A stretch of DNA of 64,000 nt from the NCBI GenBank assembly GCA_030998225.1, contig JAPYXD010000701.1, positions 10,772,501 through 10,836,500 of the forward strand, in the 5' to 3' direction. The number at the start of each line of letters is the position of its first letter. The first letter of the stretch is position 1. The notes under the pieces were generated by a model. It saw only the letters and a list, made by a program, of their open reading frames with translations, searched no databases and was not told where the DNA came from. Of the stretch, positions 1-11,739 are shown piece after piece. This DNA is from Diplolepis rosae (Eukaryota > Arthropoda > Insecta > Hymenoptera > Diplolepididae). The translations under genes and the position numbers were made by a program.

Positions 1-157
1 ATATATAGCACAACACTTTTCTTTCATTTGAAAAAATTTCCAGGGTTGTTACAAAATGCCAACTCGTCCCTGAGTTTTGTTCAACGATATATAGAATTTT
101 TCAAGTTTAATTAAAAATTGTAAACACTTTACGATCGTAAAGTTTAAAATGTTCACC

Positions 158-843
158 TTAAGGTAGTCTTCATCCACAAAAATTAGACCTCAGGCAAAAA
201 TAGATAATTTTGCTTTCAAGAATAGCAATATTACTATTGAAGGGCTATTTTGAAAGAGAAAAGATTATTTTAAAAGAAAAAAATTTAAAACATAGAAAAA
301 TAATTTTAATTATAAATTTTATTTTTGACCCAACTTTTTTTCTTATTGCTTCTTACCAAATTTAAAAAAATTATGCGATTCTAATAAATCATGAATCATT
401 TTTTCAGAGAAAAGATTTCCCACAACTTCACCGTTTCTGATTTTTCGAAATAAATTCTTTAATGGCTGAAACCATTAAAAACAATTTTTCAAAACAAAAT
501 TTTTATAAACAAATTGCTCAATTTGATAATAATTTATTCATTTTCGAAAATTGAAAATCGTCAAGTCGTAAGAAATCTTTTTTTTGAAAAAATGATTTGT
601 AATTTATTAAAATCGCATAATTTTTTAAAATTTGGTAAGAAGCGATAAGAAAAAAACTTGGGGCAAAAATAAAATTTATTATTAAAATTATTCTTCTGTA
701 TTTCAAATTTTTTCCATGGAAATTAATCTTTTCTCTTTCAAAATAGCCCTTCAATAATAATATTGCTATTCTTGAAAGCAAAATTATCTAATTTAATAAT
801 TTAATAATTAAATTGTCTAATTTTCGTGGATTAACTACCTTAA
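158..843. mobile_element. TTAA-GGTAGTT family MITE, copy 1
   Basis: This is a palindromic element bounded by TTAA (158-161 and 840-843). Its arms start GGTAGT(T)CATCCAC and read on through ATTAGACCTCAGGC, GATAATTTTGCTTTC and a GAAAGAGAAAAGATTA block before turning around near 480. Short open frames in the arms (for example 518-781 minus) recur in other copies because they are the same repeat, not genes. TTAA duplication is typical of piggyBac- and Kolobok-type transposases; the termini alone do not separate these. Confidence 0.85.
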
Positions 844-2580
844 TATCAATGTCAATTTGAATTTTATCGTTGGTTTTCTCATTGATTTCAACGTTGATGA
901 AGTCAGCGTGATTTCCAGAGTGAATATTATGTTAATTTGATTCTCAAGTTGAAAAATCCACGCTGAAATCAAAATTTTTAACAGATTAGAGATGTAAAAT
1001 ATTTTTGCAGACCAGAACAAATGTAACGGAAATTTTCAAAAAATCAACACACACGAATATAAATTTGCACCATCAACATTATTTTTTTCGATTCAATATC
1101 CAGGCACCAGTGTCAAAAATATTTTTCTACAGTCGCAACGATTACAATTACAGTTTACAAGAATTTGTAGCAAACACGTCACAATACAAACAATATAAAA
1201 GTAAAGGTTTCTAAAATTATGCTAATTTATCAGTATTTTAAAGGAATACTGTTTGTGACTTGGAAAATGAACAGCCGCAAGGAATGTATTGTGCTAAGAA
1301 TGTGAATTTTACAAAGCTTGAATTTTTTCCTAACTAAACATTCATTTCTATTTAAAAATAGAACAAATAAATTGAAATCGATGTATAGTGAGTTTTATAA
1401 ATAATCAATATGAATGACAATGAGAACGAAAAGTGCGCGAATGTATGAATTCAAAAAACAATTGTTTAAACTAACTTTAGTACCGTTGTAGTCTCTTACA
1501 ATCGTATTTCAAATCCCATTTTATAATTATTATAATTCCGGAGATATTTCCAGCGTTTGTCCAATAATTGCAAAATGATTGCACGGAGGAAGATAAATTT
1601 ATCAGTGATTTGATAATTGATAAAGATATTCAGGAATGTTCAGGCAAGCGAACAAATATTCAACTTTAAATTCTCAGAGTAAAATTAAAATCTGAAAAAT
1701 TCCTGGGACCAGATTTTTCAAGAATATAATTTTTAATACTGACAAGTTTGCTTGCTTTCTAATTCAAAAGTAGTTTTTATTTTTTTCATTACAAAACCTG
1801 ATAAAAACTCTTTATTCAAAAACTAAATTTCATTGAGCTTTCTAAGCAAACAATAAAATAGATCAGAGTATAAAATCAGTTTTGAGCAATCACTTGCAGT
1901 TATTATTTTCTCAATTTTGGAAAAGACTCAAAATAATTTCCAGATTACGTTACCCGTTTCAAAACCCCAGTAAAAATCTTAATTCTTGCGAGTTTATTCT
2001 AAATACTTGAGCTAATTTTACTACTATTAAATGTTTTTAAATCGCAAATATGGGAAATTTTTACTACTTAAATTACTTATAAAATTACTAAATGCATTTT
2101 TATCATATAATCTCATTTTTACATTTTTCCTTTTCCTATTATTTTCCTCCATACAATGAGCTGGTATCAGATTCCTGGACAGGGGCAGAATAGTATGTTG
2201 CTTAATTGTACGTGTAATTTCAGTATCGTTATTTTTAACGATTTCAGTCAAAGTTCCTTAAAAACTTTTTTATCTCCGTCCCTGACCGAATGGAATGATA
2301 TTGCTCTACTTAATATCAAATTAACGACGAAGAGCGCACCCGCAAGGATATGTACAATTGTTGGTTTCGTCGAATTGAACAATGGTATGAGATAAAATGA
2401 ATTTGAATGGAATGGAATAGAATGGAATATACAGTCAGGAACGGATCATTTCATAAATATTACTCGATGAAAGAAGATTTATTAGAAGATATTAGCTATT
2501 AATCTAACAGCCTTTTCTAAATGAAGAAAGGACATTAACTTCTAGTAAATAATTGGGTTATGATTTGTCTGGAAGGTTAC
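844..2580. other. AT-rich stretch with no supported feature
   Basis: No repeat family end, conserved motif or convincing frame was seen. The frames at 1005-1214 and 2027-2395 are short and overlap on both strands. Confidence 0.4.
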
Positions 2581-2590
2581 GAATCATTCA

Positions 2591-2810
2591 CTCTCTAAAT
2601 TTGAATCAGTCAAAATCTACTGATTATCAGTGAAATTTGACTGATTCAAATAGCTAAAAAGAGGTAAGTGTAAATCAGTCAAATTTCACTAATTATTTCA
2701 GTGAAAATTGACTGATTTAACCGTGAAAAATATTTTTTCACTGATGAATAAGTGAAAAGGCAAATCACTGATTCAATCAGTGAAAATTTGACTGATTAAG
2801 ATTTAGAGAG
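2591..2810. mobile_element. CTCTCTAAATCTGAATC palindromic MITE, copy 1
   Basis: First of at least ten copies in the window. The family has termini CTCTCTAAATCTGAATCAGT and the complement, and its whole length is built from alternating CACTGAT/ATCAGTG blocks, so each copy is a near-perfect palindrome with smaller palindromes inside. Several copies carry open frames rich in TDES or TDSDLES; these are translated repeat. No coding role is supported. Confidence 0.88.
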
Positions 2811-3365
2811 CACCTTCACTTGATTACAAAATGGCACCTGAACAGATAGTTCTCGATCCCGACAAGTTGGGAAGGGAGAAAATAGCTATTTGCTTTACTA
2901 GTGGGGAAAACGAGCAATTGCCAATGAGTGTGAAGTTCGCAACACATGAATTGACAATCGCTTGTTCCCCATCAATAAAACACGTTATTTTTCCCAACAC
3001 GTCTAGTGTCAATTGTACTTTCATCATCCGTTTTGTAATGGGAAAATGTCCATTTTCCCCACAAGTAGGGAAAATAGCAGCAGTTGTGAAATCAGTCATT
3101 TTTTTCCGTCTCAAAAGAAACGGTTAAAGTACAATTTTCCCTAACCGTGTTGGGAAAGTGAATATTCAGGATTAATATCTAGGTAATCAAATATAGGATC
3201 CTATATATTTGGTTGTAAGATTTATATGTTCATCTGTAATAACCTGGCAAAAGTTTCGAATTGGAATATAATCCGAGGGAATCAGAGCTATTCCGAATGA
3301 ATCAGAGTTCCGATTGGTGTAAACCTACTTATCAATAAGAATCATTCTGACCTCAGTTTTATCTG

Positions 3366-3637
3366 CTCTCTAAATCTGAATCAGTCAAAATCTACTGATT
3401 ATCAGTGAAATTTAACTGATTCAAATAGCTAAAAAGAGGTTACTAGAATTAGTCAAATTTCACCGATTACTTCAGTGAAAATTAACTGATTCAACAATGA
3501 AAAATATTTTTTCCACTGATGAATCAGTAAAAATTAACTGATTCAAAAGTTGAAAATATCCTTTCCACTGGTGTATCAGTGAAAATGCAAATCACTGATT
3601 CAATCAGTGAAAATTTGACTGTTTAAGATTTAGAGAG
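3366..3637. mobile_element. CTCTCT-family MITE, copy 2
   Basis: Full-length copy (272 bp) with both termini, ending GATTTAGAGAG. It lies 555 bp from copy 1 in the same region. Confidence 0.88.
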
Positions 3638-3685
3638 GGGATTGAAAACTTAGCTCAGATCTATCCGAGATTGAATTGATTCAAA

Positions 3686-4614
3686 TTAAGGGCATGTGAT
3701 AATAAAGAAATTAGCAAATTTGGTTGATTTTAGGTTTCTACATGTTTGTGTCCAAAATAATAAAATTTTGTTTTCAAAATTTGGGAAATGACAGAAAAAA
3801 TGAAATCGGACACAGATAGATTACTTTTGGTTTGGAAACTGAAAAAAAGGACTATCTTAGCAAAATCTATCGGAAGTTTGTTTTTTATTATCAAAACTAA
3901 AGTAGTCTATCCACTTTCTTTTTTATTTTCTCAAACATTTTCCAAATATTGTGTATTTTGAATGTAAACATGTAGAAATTGAAAAAAGTTGTCCACATGC
4001 ACAGAAAAAAATAGTTTAATAAAGTTTATAGAACTGTGCAAGAGTTGAGAAACATTTATGAAAAATTATTGAAAGTTCCGCATTTTATTCTGAAAAGTTC
4101 AGTACATTTTCCAGAACTCTGTTTTCTAAATGCTTGTATCACCAACTCTTGAATAGTTTTATAAACTTTACTGAACTATTTTTTTCCATGTGAAGTTGCT
4201 ACTTTTCTCAAGTGTCACATGCCTATTAAAGAATTGGTTCGGATTCAATTGGATTGAATCGGATTAATTTTTAACCGATTTGCATCAAACGATACTTAGA
4301 AATTTGTTCAGATTGGTTTTACATGATATGCAATCGTTCGGAAAAACTTGAGAAAAGTACCAAATTCATGTGAACAACTTGATTCAATTTCTAGACATTT
4401 GAGTCCAAAATACACAAAATTTGGAAGATAGTAGAGAAGATAAAAACGGAAGTAGATAGACTACTATTAGTTTTGATAATAAAATTTTTTTTGTCCATTT
4501 ACGTCCTTTTTATTTTTACTATCATTTCCAAAATTTTATTTATTTTGGACATGAACGTGCTTTAACCTAAAATAAATCAAATTTGCTAGTTTCCTAAGTA
4601 TTATATGCCCTTAA
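3686..4614. mobile_element. TTAA-GGGCATGTGATA element with nested insertions
   Basis: TTAAGGGCATGTGATA at 3686 is mirrored by TATTATATGCCCTTAA ending 4614, and the subterminal blocks (AGCAAATTTG and CCAAAATAATAAAATTTTG) are mirrored too. A separate palindrome (about 3998-4190) and a fragment of the AATCCGAA family (about 4216-4345) interrupt it. Fragments of the same family occur near 11740-11885 and 58250-58430. Confidence 0.78.
3998..4190. mobile_element. Small palindromic MITE nested in the GGGCA element
   Basis: GCACAGAAAAAAATAGTTTA at the left is mirrored by GAACTATTTTTTTCCATG at the right, and AATAAAGTTTATAGAACT is mirrored inside. CATG flanks both sides (3996-3999 and 4187-4190), a possible target duplication. 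Exact ends are uncertain. Confidence 0.65.
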
Positions 4615-5235
4615 GGTAATTCATCCAGAAAAATTAGAGCTCAGGCAAAAATAGATAATTTTGCTTCCAAAAATAGCAATATTATTATTGAAGGGCTAAT
4701 TTGAAAGAGAAAAGATTATTTTCCATGAAAAAAATTTGTAATGTAGAAAAATAATGCATTTATCAAATTTTATTTTTACCCAAACATTTTTTCTTATTGT
4801 TTCATATCAAATTTTACAAAATGATGCGATTCTAATAAATTACGAATCATTTTTTCATAAAAAAGACTCTATACAGCTTTACCGTTTCCAATTTTTGGAA
4901 ATTTTCTTATAAACAAATTGCTGAATTTGGCAATAATTTATTCATTTTGGAAAATTGAAAAAGGCTAAGTTGTAGAAAATCTTTTTTCTGAAAAAATGAT
5001 CCGTGATTTATTAGAATCACATCATTTTTTAAAATTTGGTATGAAGCGATAAGAAACAAATTTCGGGTATAAATGAAATTTGTTAAATGCATTATTTTTC
5101 TGCATTTCACATTTTTTTCATGGAAAATAATCTTTTCTCTTTCAAATTAGCCCTTCAGTAACAATATGGCTATTCTTGAAAGCAAAATTATCTATTTTCG
5201 CCTAAGGTCTAATTTTCGTGGATCAACTACCTTAA
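4611..5235. mobile_element. TTAA-GGTAGTT family MITE, copy 2
   Basis: Full-length copy with both termini (GGTAATTCATCC left, GGATCAACTACC right) and both TTAA sites. Its left TTAA (4611-4614) is also the right TTAA of the GGGCA-family element to its left, so the two elements share a single target site. Confidence 0.85.
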
Positions 5236-5264
5236 GAAGAAGATACGGGAAAATGTTTCAAATT

Positions 5265-6157
5265 AAAGTTGCAGAGAATGAAATTTGACATGAAAAATAT
5301 TCTCTGACAAATTCACCTAATATTTTGGAATTACAAGGTGAATGAATAGGTATTTACTCAACATATAAATAGTAACCCAACCTGATTATGTGGAGTTTTA
5401 ATTACTGAGAGGGTTGCAATCTTTTTTGGAAGATTGAGATCGAATAAAGTTATAACAGCCTAAACAGGGAAGATTTCTCGAATAGTTACAAAATTTTGGG
5501 ATTACAAGATGAATTAATAAGTATCTACTTAACATATATATAGAAACCCAACCTGACGATGTGGGGTTTTAATTACTGAGCGGGTTGCACTCTTTTTTAG
5601 CAGATTGTAATCGAAAAAAGTTTTACTGGCATAACCGGGGAGGAATTCTCGAAAAGTTACAAAATTTTGGGATTACAAGATGAATTAATAAGTATCTACT
5701 GAAAAAAAAATTTATTCAACAAAATTTTTTTTGTTGTCCTGATAAAATATTTTGTTGCCCCAACAAAACATTTTGTTTAAGTAACAAAATTTGATCGATA
5801 TAGCAAAATGTTTTGTTGGCACAACAAAAGAATTTTGTTAGCTAAATACTAACAAAATATTTTTGATAATTTGACAAAACTGTTTTCTCAGTGTATAGAA
5901 ACCCAACCTGATTATGTGGAGTTTTAATTACTGAGAGGGTTGCACTCTTTTTTGGAAGATTGTGATCGAAAAAAGTTATACTGGCATAACCGGGGAGGAA
6001 TTCTCGAAAAGTTACAAAATTTTGGGATTACAAGATGAAATAATAAGTATCTACTTAACAAATATATATATAGAAACCCAACCTGACTATGTGGAGTTTT
6101 AATTACTGAGCGGGTTGCACTCTTTTTTGGAAGATTGGAATCTAATAAAGTTATACC
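5265..6157 (+). repeat. 171-bp tandem repeat, about five units
   Basis: The motif ATTTTGGGATTACAAGATGA starts at 5322 (diverged), 5493, 5664 and 6019; the first steps are 171 bp. The last step is 355 bp because a ~195-bp element sits in that unit. Each unit also carries AGAAACCCAACCTGA, GTTTTAATTACTGAG and GGGTTGCACTCTTTTTT. The first unit is the most diverged, the usual pattern at the edge of an array. Confidence 0.9.
5699..5893. mobile_element. TA-flanked MITE inside a tandem-repeat unit
   Basis: It starts CTGAAAAAAAAATTT and ends TTTTCTCAGTG, with TA on both sides (5697-5698, 5894-5895). The interior is full of CAACAAAA/TTTTGTTG palindromes. Comparison with neighbouring 171-bp units shows it is an insertion, although about 10 bp of unit sequence next to it is missing. 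Confidence 0.78.
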
Positions 6158-6772
6158 TCACCAACAGCCTTTTGCCTTATTCCAATCGTATTGAGAGTGG
6201 GGGTTGTACTCATCTTCCTTTAAGACGGCCCTCAGAAGATCAAATGGGGATTGGGTTACAATAGTGGTTGTAAAAGAATTTTTAAATATAAAAGCTGAGA
6301 CAGGAGCTCGGGAAAGAAGATTAAAGAACAAGGAATATAGTTGGACATGGACTCGCGTCAGCAATTATTATACTTGGCAGCCGTATAAGGGGGTGAGGGT
6401 GAGCCAATTATACACTAGAATGGAGACAAAATTTTTAGAGATGAAAAATTAGCCTCGGGGAGTGTCGGGATCGAGGGGATATCTAGAACAACAATTTTAG
6501 TATTGATATTTTTGAAATCTTGTAATTTTGTGGATAAAAATCTACGAAGTGAGTTCAAAATGTAAAAAATGTCGATTCTTTTTATTTTTTACTATACTGA
6601 CTTCCTATCTTAATTTTTAAAGTTTTTATTCTCCAAATTAAATTTTTTTTTATCTAAGCCTATTAACTTTATATTAATTTTTACAATTATTTGGAAATTC
6701 TGATAGTGAAATTCTCTGGATTTCAAATTTTATAATTTCTTTAATAAGAATTTTTTATAGTTTTAAGGCCAT

Positions 6773-6815
6773 TGATTAAATGGACCATGTGACATTGGTA
6801 ATCGGTATTACAGTC
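6773..6815 (+). repeat. Terminal remnant of the GGCCA family
   Basis: TTAAGGCCATTGATTAAATGGACCATGTGAC resembles the family terminus with several changes; no matching right end was seen downstream. The stretch from about 6480 to 7580 otherwise shows only AT-rich sequence with no gene. Confidence 0.5.
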
Positions 6816-7580
6816 TGAAGGTCATTCAAGTATTAATAACAAAAATGGATATTCTTTACCAAAGAAACGTGAACAAAAGAGCAAAGAAAGTCTGTCTGGT
6901 ACAGAAACTTCATTTTAATTATTTGTCCTTTAATAAGCTTACAAAATGTAATTACAATTACAGATGTCACGTGGTTGTCACGTTAATCCTCAACTTTAAT
7001 CGTCAATTTATAAAAGTATACTCTCTGCTATATTTAATTTTTTAAAGTTTGAAGTCATTGTAGGCGAAGTTTAATTTCCTAATAACGTTTAACCTTCACT
7101 TCTAAATATAATTCTTCAAACGCTCAAATTGATCAAATTGACAAAATTTTATCTTAAGAATAATATATATTTTTAAATGATAAATTCATTATAATCTTTA
7201 TTTTTTACTCTATAAATTCAGAATTGCAGTAATTATTTAGGCAATTAAAATTTTTTGTTATTTGAAATATTTTTTATTCGTTGTATACAAATATTTGCGA
7301 ACTGTAATTCAAAATAGAAAATTACAATATTTCTGATTGTTCTTAATGTAAATAACTCGACCCGATAAGAATTTATTTTTACACATGTTATATAGATCTC
7401 GACATAATTTCCAATTAAGTAAAGCACTTTTAATCACAATAAATTTTATTTTAGTCTACAGTTTCTAAAAACTTTAACAGTTTTTCCTACTGATCAAAAC
7501 TCACTCTCATAATAACAATGAATTTTTGCATATAATCTCATATGTAGAAGAATCTATTTAATGTCCTTTCTTCATTCTAA

Positions 7581-8244
7581 TTAAGGAGGTTTGACCGTGA
7601 TTAGGAAGTCCTTGGAAAAATTAATTAATCACCACTTCAAAAACCTTTAATGCTGTTATTCAATACATAATATTCGAGAAAAATGTTTATTTCACCGGAA
7701 AAAAATTTGAAAATATAAAAAATGTCTTTTCTAGTAAGAATGAGTGTGGGTCAAAGTTCATTGCAGATTTTTCCAAGTTTACTCTTAAAAAATGATCAGA
7801 TTTAAGAAAATGATGGCTCATTATCTTTTCTAAACAATTTTAAAAGATTCCACCGTCTTAACTTTTCAAATTAATCGCTCATTTTCTAACCATAATTATT
7901 TGTTTATAAAATTTATTTGATTTTTAAATATTTCTGATTAGTAGTTAGAAAATGAGAGATTAGTTGAAAAATCTAAGATGAAGTCTCAGAATTGTTTAAT
8001 GAAAATGAGCCATTATTTCTTAAAATCTGGTCATTTTTAAAAAGAAAACTTGGAAAAAACTGCATTGAACTTTGACCTCTAGTAATTGTTATTAAAAAAG
8101 ACATTTATTAAATTTTTTATTTTTTCCCGATTAAATGAACATTTTTCTCTTAGAATATGTATTAAATAAGAACTGAAAGAGTTTTTAAAGTGGTAATTAA
8201 TTAAGTTTTTCAATGGCTTTATAGCCACGTTCAAATCTCCTGAA
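7581..8244. mobile_element. Palindromic TTAA-GGAGG element in the probable 3' UTR
   Basis: The left arm from TTAAGGAGGTTTGACCGTG and the right arm ending CACGTTCAAATCTCCTGAA are reverse complements for almost their whole length (about 320 bp each, roughly four bases in five matching by eye, short central spacer near 7905-7925). The left end carries TTAA; the right end carries TGAA, a likely one-base decay of the target duplication. There is no coding capacity, so it is a large MITE or fold-back element. It ends 30 bp from the stop codon of the minus-strand PSQ gene, so a read-through 3' UTR would contain a hairpin of about 300 bp. A possible AATAAA (plus-strand TTTATT near 8103) lies inside its right arm. 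Confidence 0.8.
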
Positions 8245-8273
8245 TTGGTTACTTCTTCGAAAAAAAACAAGAA

Positions 8274-8707
8274 TCATTCGTGTTCATTTTCGTCGTTGAA
8301 GTAGAGCGAAACTATAGAATGTTTTTTGCAAAATGCCCACCACCAACGAAAACCAGAGAGTCCTGTGAACATAAAATTAGGATCTCGTTCTCGTCTGATT
8401 TTTTCTACAAAATTGAGTATTGTATTTAGGGACTTTTTCGTCCTGCGATTGTAAGGGTGGATGCTAGTGTCGCAACAGAACTCGAGGACAGCTGACTCTT
8501 CGCTGGGATCGAGACCAGCTTCCTCGAGGACCATCATTCTTTTTGATTTTCCAAGGATGTTGTCGTAGAGAGTGCCTTTGGGAATTCCATATTTGGCAGA
8601 GGCTTGAGTGAAGCGCATTTTCTGAGTGACCACAGCCTCGATCGCCTCCTGGAGGTCGTGCCTTGTCCAGGTCGGTGCCTTCAGCTTCAGCAGGTTTGAA
8701 TAGTCAG
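8274..8707 (-). CDS. Terminal coding exon of a PSQ-domain transcription factor
   Basis: This is the last coding exon of a minus-strand gene. It opens after a ctag acceptor (8711-8708), its first two bases complete a split codon, and it encodes 143 residues to a TGA at 8276-8274. After SNLLKLKAPTWTRHDL the residues QEAIEAV, then RFTQASAKYGIPKGTLYD, form a classic pipsqueak helix-turn-helix, the DNA-binding fold of BTB-PSQ nuclear factors. The C-terminal half (EESAVLEFCCD, then GFRWWWAFCKKHSIVSL) has the spacing of a CENP-B/Tc5-type helix-turn-helix as in pogo/Tigger proteins. No DDE catalytic region follows, so a cellular regulator is more likely than a transposase. An open frame starting at GTG 8633 understates the exon; the reading frame runs on to 8707. 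Family assignment is by motif recognition only; the exact paralogue is not named. The 3' side abuts a large palindromic transposon. Confidence 0.87.
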
Positions 8708-9016
8708 CTAGAAATCAGCAGATACCTACTAGGTCGAGTTTCCAATGATCTTTACATTTTTTGCGCATTTCTCGAATAGAACCCCAAACATTTCAAGTCC
8801 AGGGTAAAGAAGTGCTTTTAATTTATTTATTGAAATATTTCATATTAATTGTCAAATAAAATAGGTTCTTTTGGAAATTCTAGAAAATTATATTTTTTTA
8901 ATTAGGTACTTTTATGTTAGATGAAAACTTATTTGGTTTGAATGAATATTCTAATTCACTAAGAAGAATATTAGTTTGAATAAAGAAAAAGTTTTTTTGT
9001 CCTCATTATACCGAAA

Positions 9017-9179
9017 GTTAGCCTTGTCGGTGTCGTTTAGCGCGCGGAAAGTTGATTTTCCCGCACTAGGGCGGTAAAATTTTAAGTGTGGAAAATTAAA
9101 ACAAACTTTAAATTTTACTGCACTAGTGCGGAAAAATTAACTTTCCGCAGGTAAAACGACACTGATTCGGATAACTAAC
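9017..9179. mobile_element. GC-richer palindromic MITE in the intron
   Basis: GTTAGCCTTGTCGGTGTCGT at the left is mirrored by ACGACACTGATTCGGATAACTAAC at the right, and GCGGAAAGTTGATTTTCCCG against CGGAAAAATTAACTTTCCGC continues the pairing to a short centre. It stands out in base composition from its AT-rich surroundings. The target duplication is not clear. Confidence 0.72.
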
Positions 9180-9888
9180 GCTCTTGCGTTAAAATATGCT
9201 TTTCTGCACTTGATATGAAATATACTATTATGAACTCAAGAATATGAGGTTTGAACAAATATGTTTTTAATTTAAACAAATTATTTGTCTCAATCAAGTA
9301 TGTGGGTATTTTTCATATTTCAAAATCAAGATCATTTTTCAATAATTGAAACAAAAACTTTGTTCCGTTTAAGAATATACATTCAAAACAATTTTTTGTT
9401 TCAATGAAACAAACAGTTTTCTCTATGTTTTAATATGAAAATTTGAGTTTATTAAAATTTTTGCTTTGAATTTTAGATTTCTTTTACTATCGATGCTAAT
9501 TTTATTTCACAAAATACACATAGAATTTCATTTCTTTAGTTTCCAATAAATAAATTTCTGTACAAAATACTAAAGGGCGAAATTTGTGAAATTTTTGCCA
9601 ATTGAGGAAATAAGTTATTTTTACTCATAAACTTGTTTTCTTGAATTGGCTTTAACTATAAATTACATAATGACAAAAATTTGATTTTTCAGACATTTAA
9701 GAATAATAAGTGTATTTCTGGATACCAAGATATTTAAGATGATCACTAACACGTCAATAAACTGTTCCAAAATTACGTAATTTGAAAAATATCATGCTCA
9801 TAAATAAAAAATATTGTTCTTTTCTCATAATATACTCTTTGAATTTTCCAATCTGTCAACATCCTAACTTTATGAGATCTAATTGAAA

Positions 9889-10186
9889 ATTCTTGGAGCT
9901 TTGCAGTTTTACTAAATTGGCTTATTTGGAAACTAGAGGGTAATTTCGAAAGTTAATGATTTAAAAAGTCAAATATATTTCTGAATCTTATTTGTAAAAA
10001 ATATTTCAAAATGTTGAAAAATTCAATTTCTTTAAAAATTCTTCTAGCTTTGCAATTTTCCTAAATTGGCTCATTTAGAAACTAGAGGGTAATTTTGGAT
10101 GTTAATGATTTAAAAAGTTAAATATATTTCTGAATCATATTTGTAAAAAATATTCCAAAATGTTGAAAAATTCAATTTATTGACCA
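9889..10186 (+). repeat. 149-bp tandem duplication
   Basis: A segment starting near TTCTTGGAGCTTTGCAGTTT repeats 149 bp later as TTCTTCTAGCTTTGCAATTT. Both copies contain GAAACTAGAGGGTAATTT and run to AATGTTGAAAAATTCAATTT. There are two copies only, with a modest number of differences, so this is a fairly old local duplication inside the intron. Confidence 0.85.
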
Positions 10187-10614
10187 ACTCTAATACAATA
10201 ATCATGAAAAACAAAAATATTGTATTTACCTTGGTAATCAGCTTTGCGAAACAATTTATTAAAAAAAGTTAAATGATTAAATCGCCAGTGAATTGAAGCA
10301 TCACCAGTCTCTTTCCTTCAAAATTTTTAATGTTTTATACAGAAAAATATCTATTTGTATTAAAGTTGTGAAAATGTTCAAATTAAATTAATTAAAGATT
10401 TTTAAGATTATTCCGATTTTTTTTATAAATGTAGAAAAACGACCCATAATCTTTCGAAAATTTGTATTTGAGTATAAATCTTGAATTTAATAGAAAACAA
10501 CAAATAGTAAATTTCTTGGAAATCTTAATAAACACGAATGTATTAAAATAAATTGAAGCATTTTAGTGGAATTATATTGAGGGAGTCTTTGCTTTTTTGT
10601 TTTTAATTTAAGGG

Positions 10615-10870
10615 CCACGAAGGTGTGGAGAAAGTTCATGTTGCGTGTTGTACCGAGAGCCCCACCGCTGTCGCACCTACGGAGTAATTAACGCCGCTTA
10701 TATACGTCGCGATTTATGCTTTGACGCGCGTTACAACGCTTTAAAGCCTGGTTTCCAACGGCCAAAGTATCGGCTTACGACCCATGTATTACCCACGATT
10801 AGCTGACACGAGAGAGTACGGCTTTTTCTTCGATACTCAATGCTTTTTGCTCTCCCTTGCATGTTATTCC
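10615..10870. promoter_or_regulatory. Repeat-free GC-richer island in the PSQ intron
   Basis: This balanced-composition stretch carries several CpG-containing words (ACGTCGCGA, GACGCGCGTTAC), no long open frame and no match to the repeats in the window. Within a long intron of a developmental-type transcription factor it is a reasonable candidate for conserved regulatory DNA, on composition alone. Confidence 0.3.
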
Positions 10871-11739
10871 TTTTATAATTCTTTCATATCATGGAAATTA
10901 TACTACTCTTTCGTTTAAACTCCAAGAAACTCTAAAAGAAAAAATAAGGTGGAATAAATTAAAGTGAAATAAAATATCTACTACTAAATTAAATAAGATA
11001 CCAAAAAATAATCAAAATATAATCCTTGTGAAACTTTTTTATTAAAAATTTCTTAAGTTTTAATTTTTTAATTTACACATTCTGTTGCTTAATAATTTTT
11101 TAATTCTCAGATCTTCAAAAATTTTCATAATTCTTTAAGCTAATTTCCACAATTTTGAAATTGTATGGCTTTTGAATAATTTAATTATTTATTTCTTATA
11201 GTTTTGAAATTCTTTAATCATCTTCAAATTTTATATACGTACTTAGAAAGTATTTTAAAGAAAATTGGAAACATAAAAAGTAAAAATTAGAAGTTTACTG
11301 AAGAGTGGAATTTGAAAATTAGAAAGATTTAATTTATTAAATGTAAAATTGGATAAATTGAATCACTTGTCCTGGAAAATTAGAATTTGTAAAAATAAAA
11401 TTTTTAATTATTTCCATTCTGTGAAGTACAAATGTTAGATTTGCAAATTTTGTAACTTTTGGAATATTCTTTAAAAAAAAAAAATCAAGTTCCCATAATT
11501 TCAAAATTCTTCACAAATTACGGCAACGCTAGGCAGAATTAAAATTCTAATTGAAAAATAAAAAATGTATTTCATATCAAATAAAACTTTTATTTGTATA
11601 TTAACCAAGAAAAAATCAAAATTTCAATCAATTTGATGCCCAATATGGTCATATATGGCACATTTTGGTGATTGTTATTTTCTTGAATATCTTTTACAAT
11701 TTAATAGTATATGATACTTTGAGAAACAACAAATTTTAT

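Noticed and set aside
518..781. 87-residue minus-strand frame, with similar ones at 4907-5110 and 16949-17206
   Set aside because: The peptides resemble each other only because they translate the right arm of the same GGTAGTT palindrome.
2831..3127. 98-residue plus-strand frame with an overlapping 96-residue minus-strand frame
   Set aside because: Both strands stay open over the same interval, it lies between two MITE copies, and GGGAAAA/TTTTCCC blocks recur in it. No domain or splice signal supports a gene.
3508..3540. CTGATGAATCAGTGAAA in CTCTCT-family copies as a hammerhead core
   Set aside because: CTGATGA and GAAA occur by chance in the repeat. There is no separate stem II, and the surrounding bases pair as a simple CACTGAT/ATCAGTG hairpin instead.
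6158..6452. Overlapping frames of 68 and 82 residues after the 171-bp tandem repeat
   Set aside because: The sequence is unique and less AT-rich, but the peptides show no recognised motif and no exon signals were seen. It could not be supported as coding.
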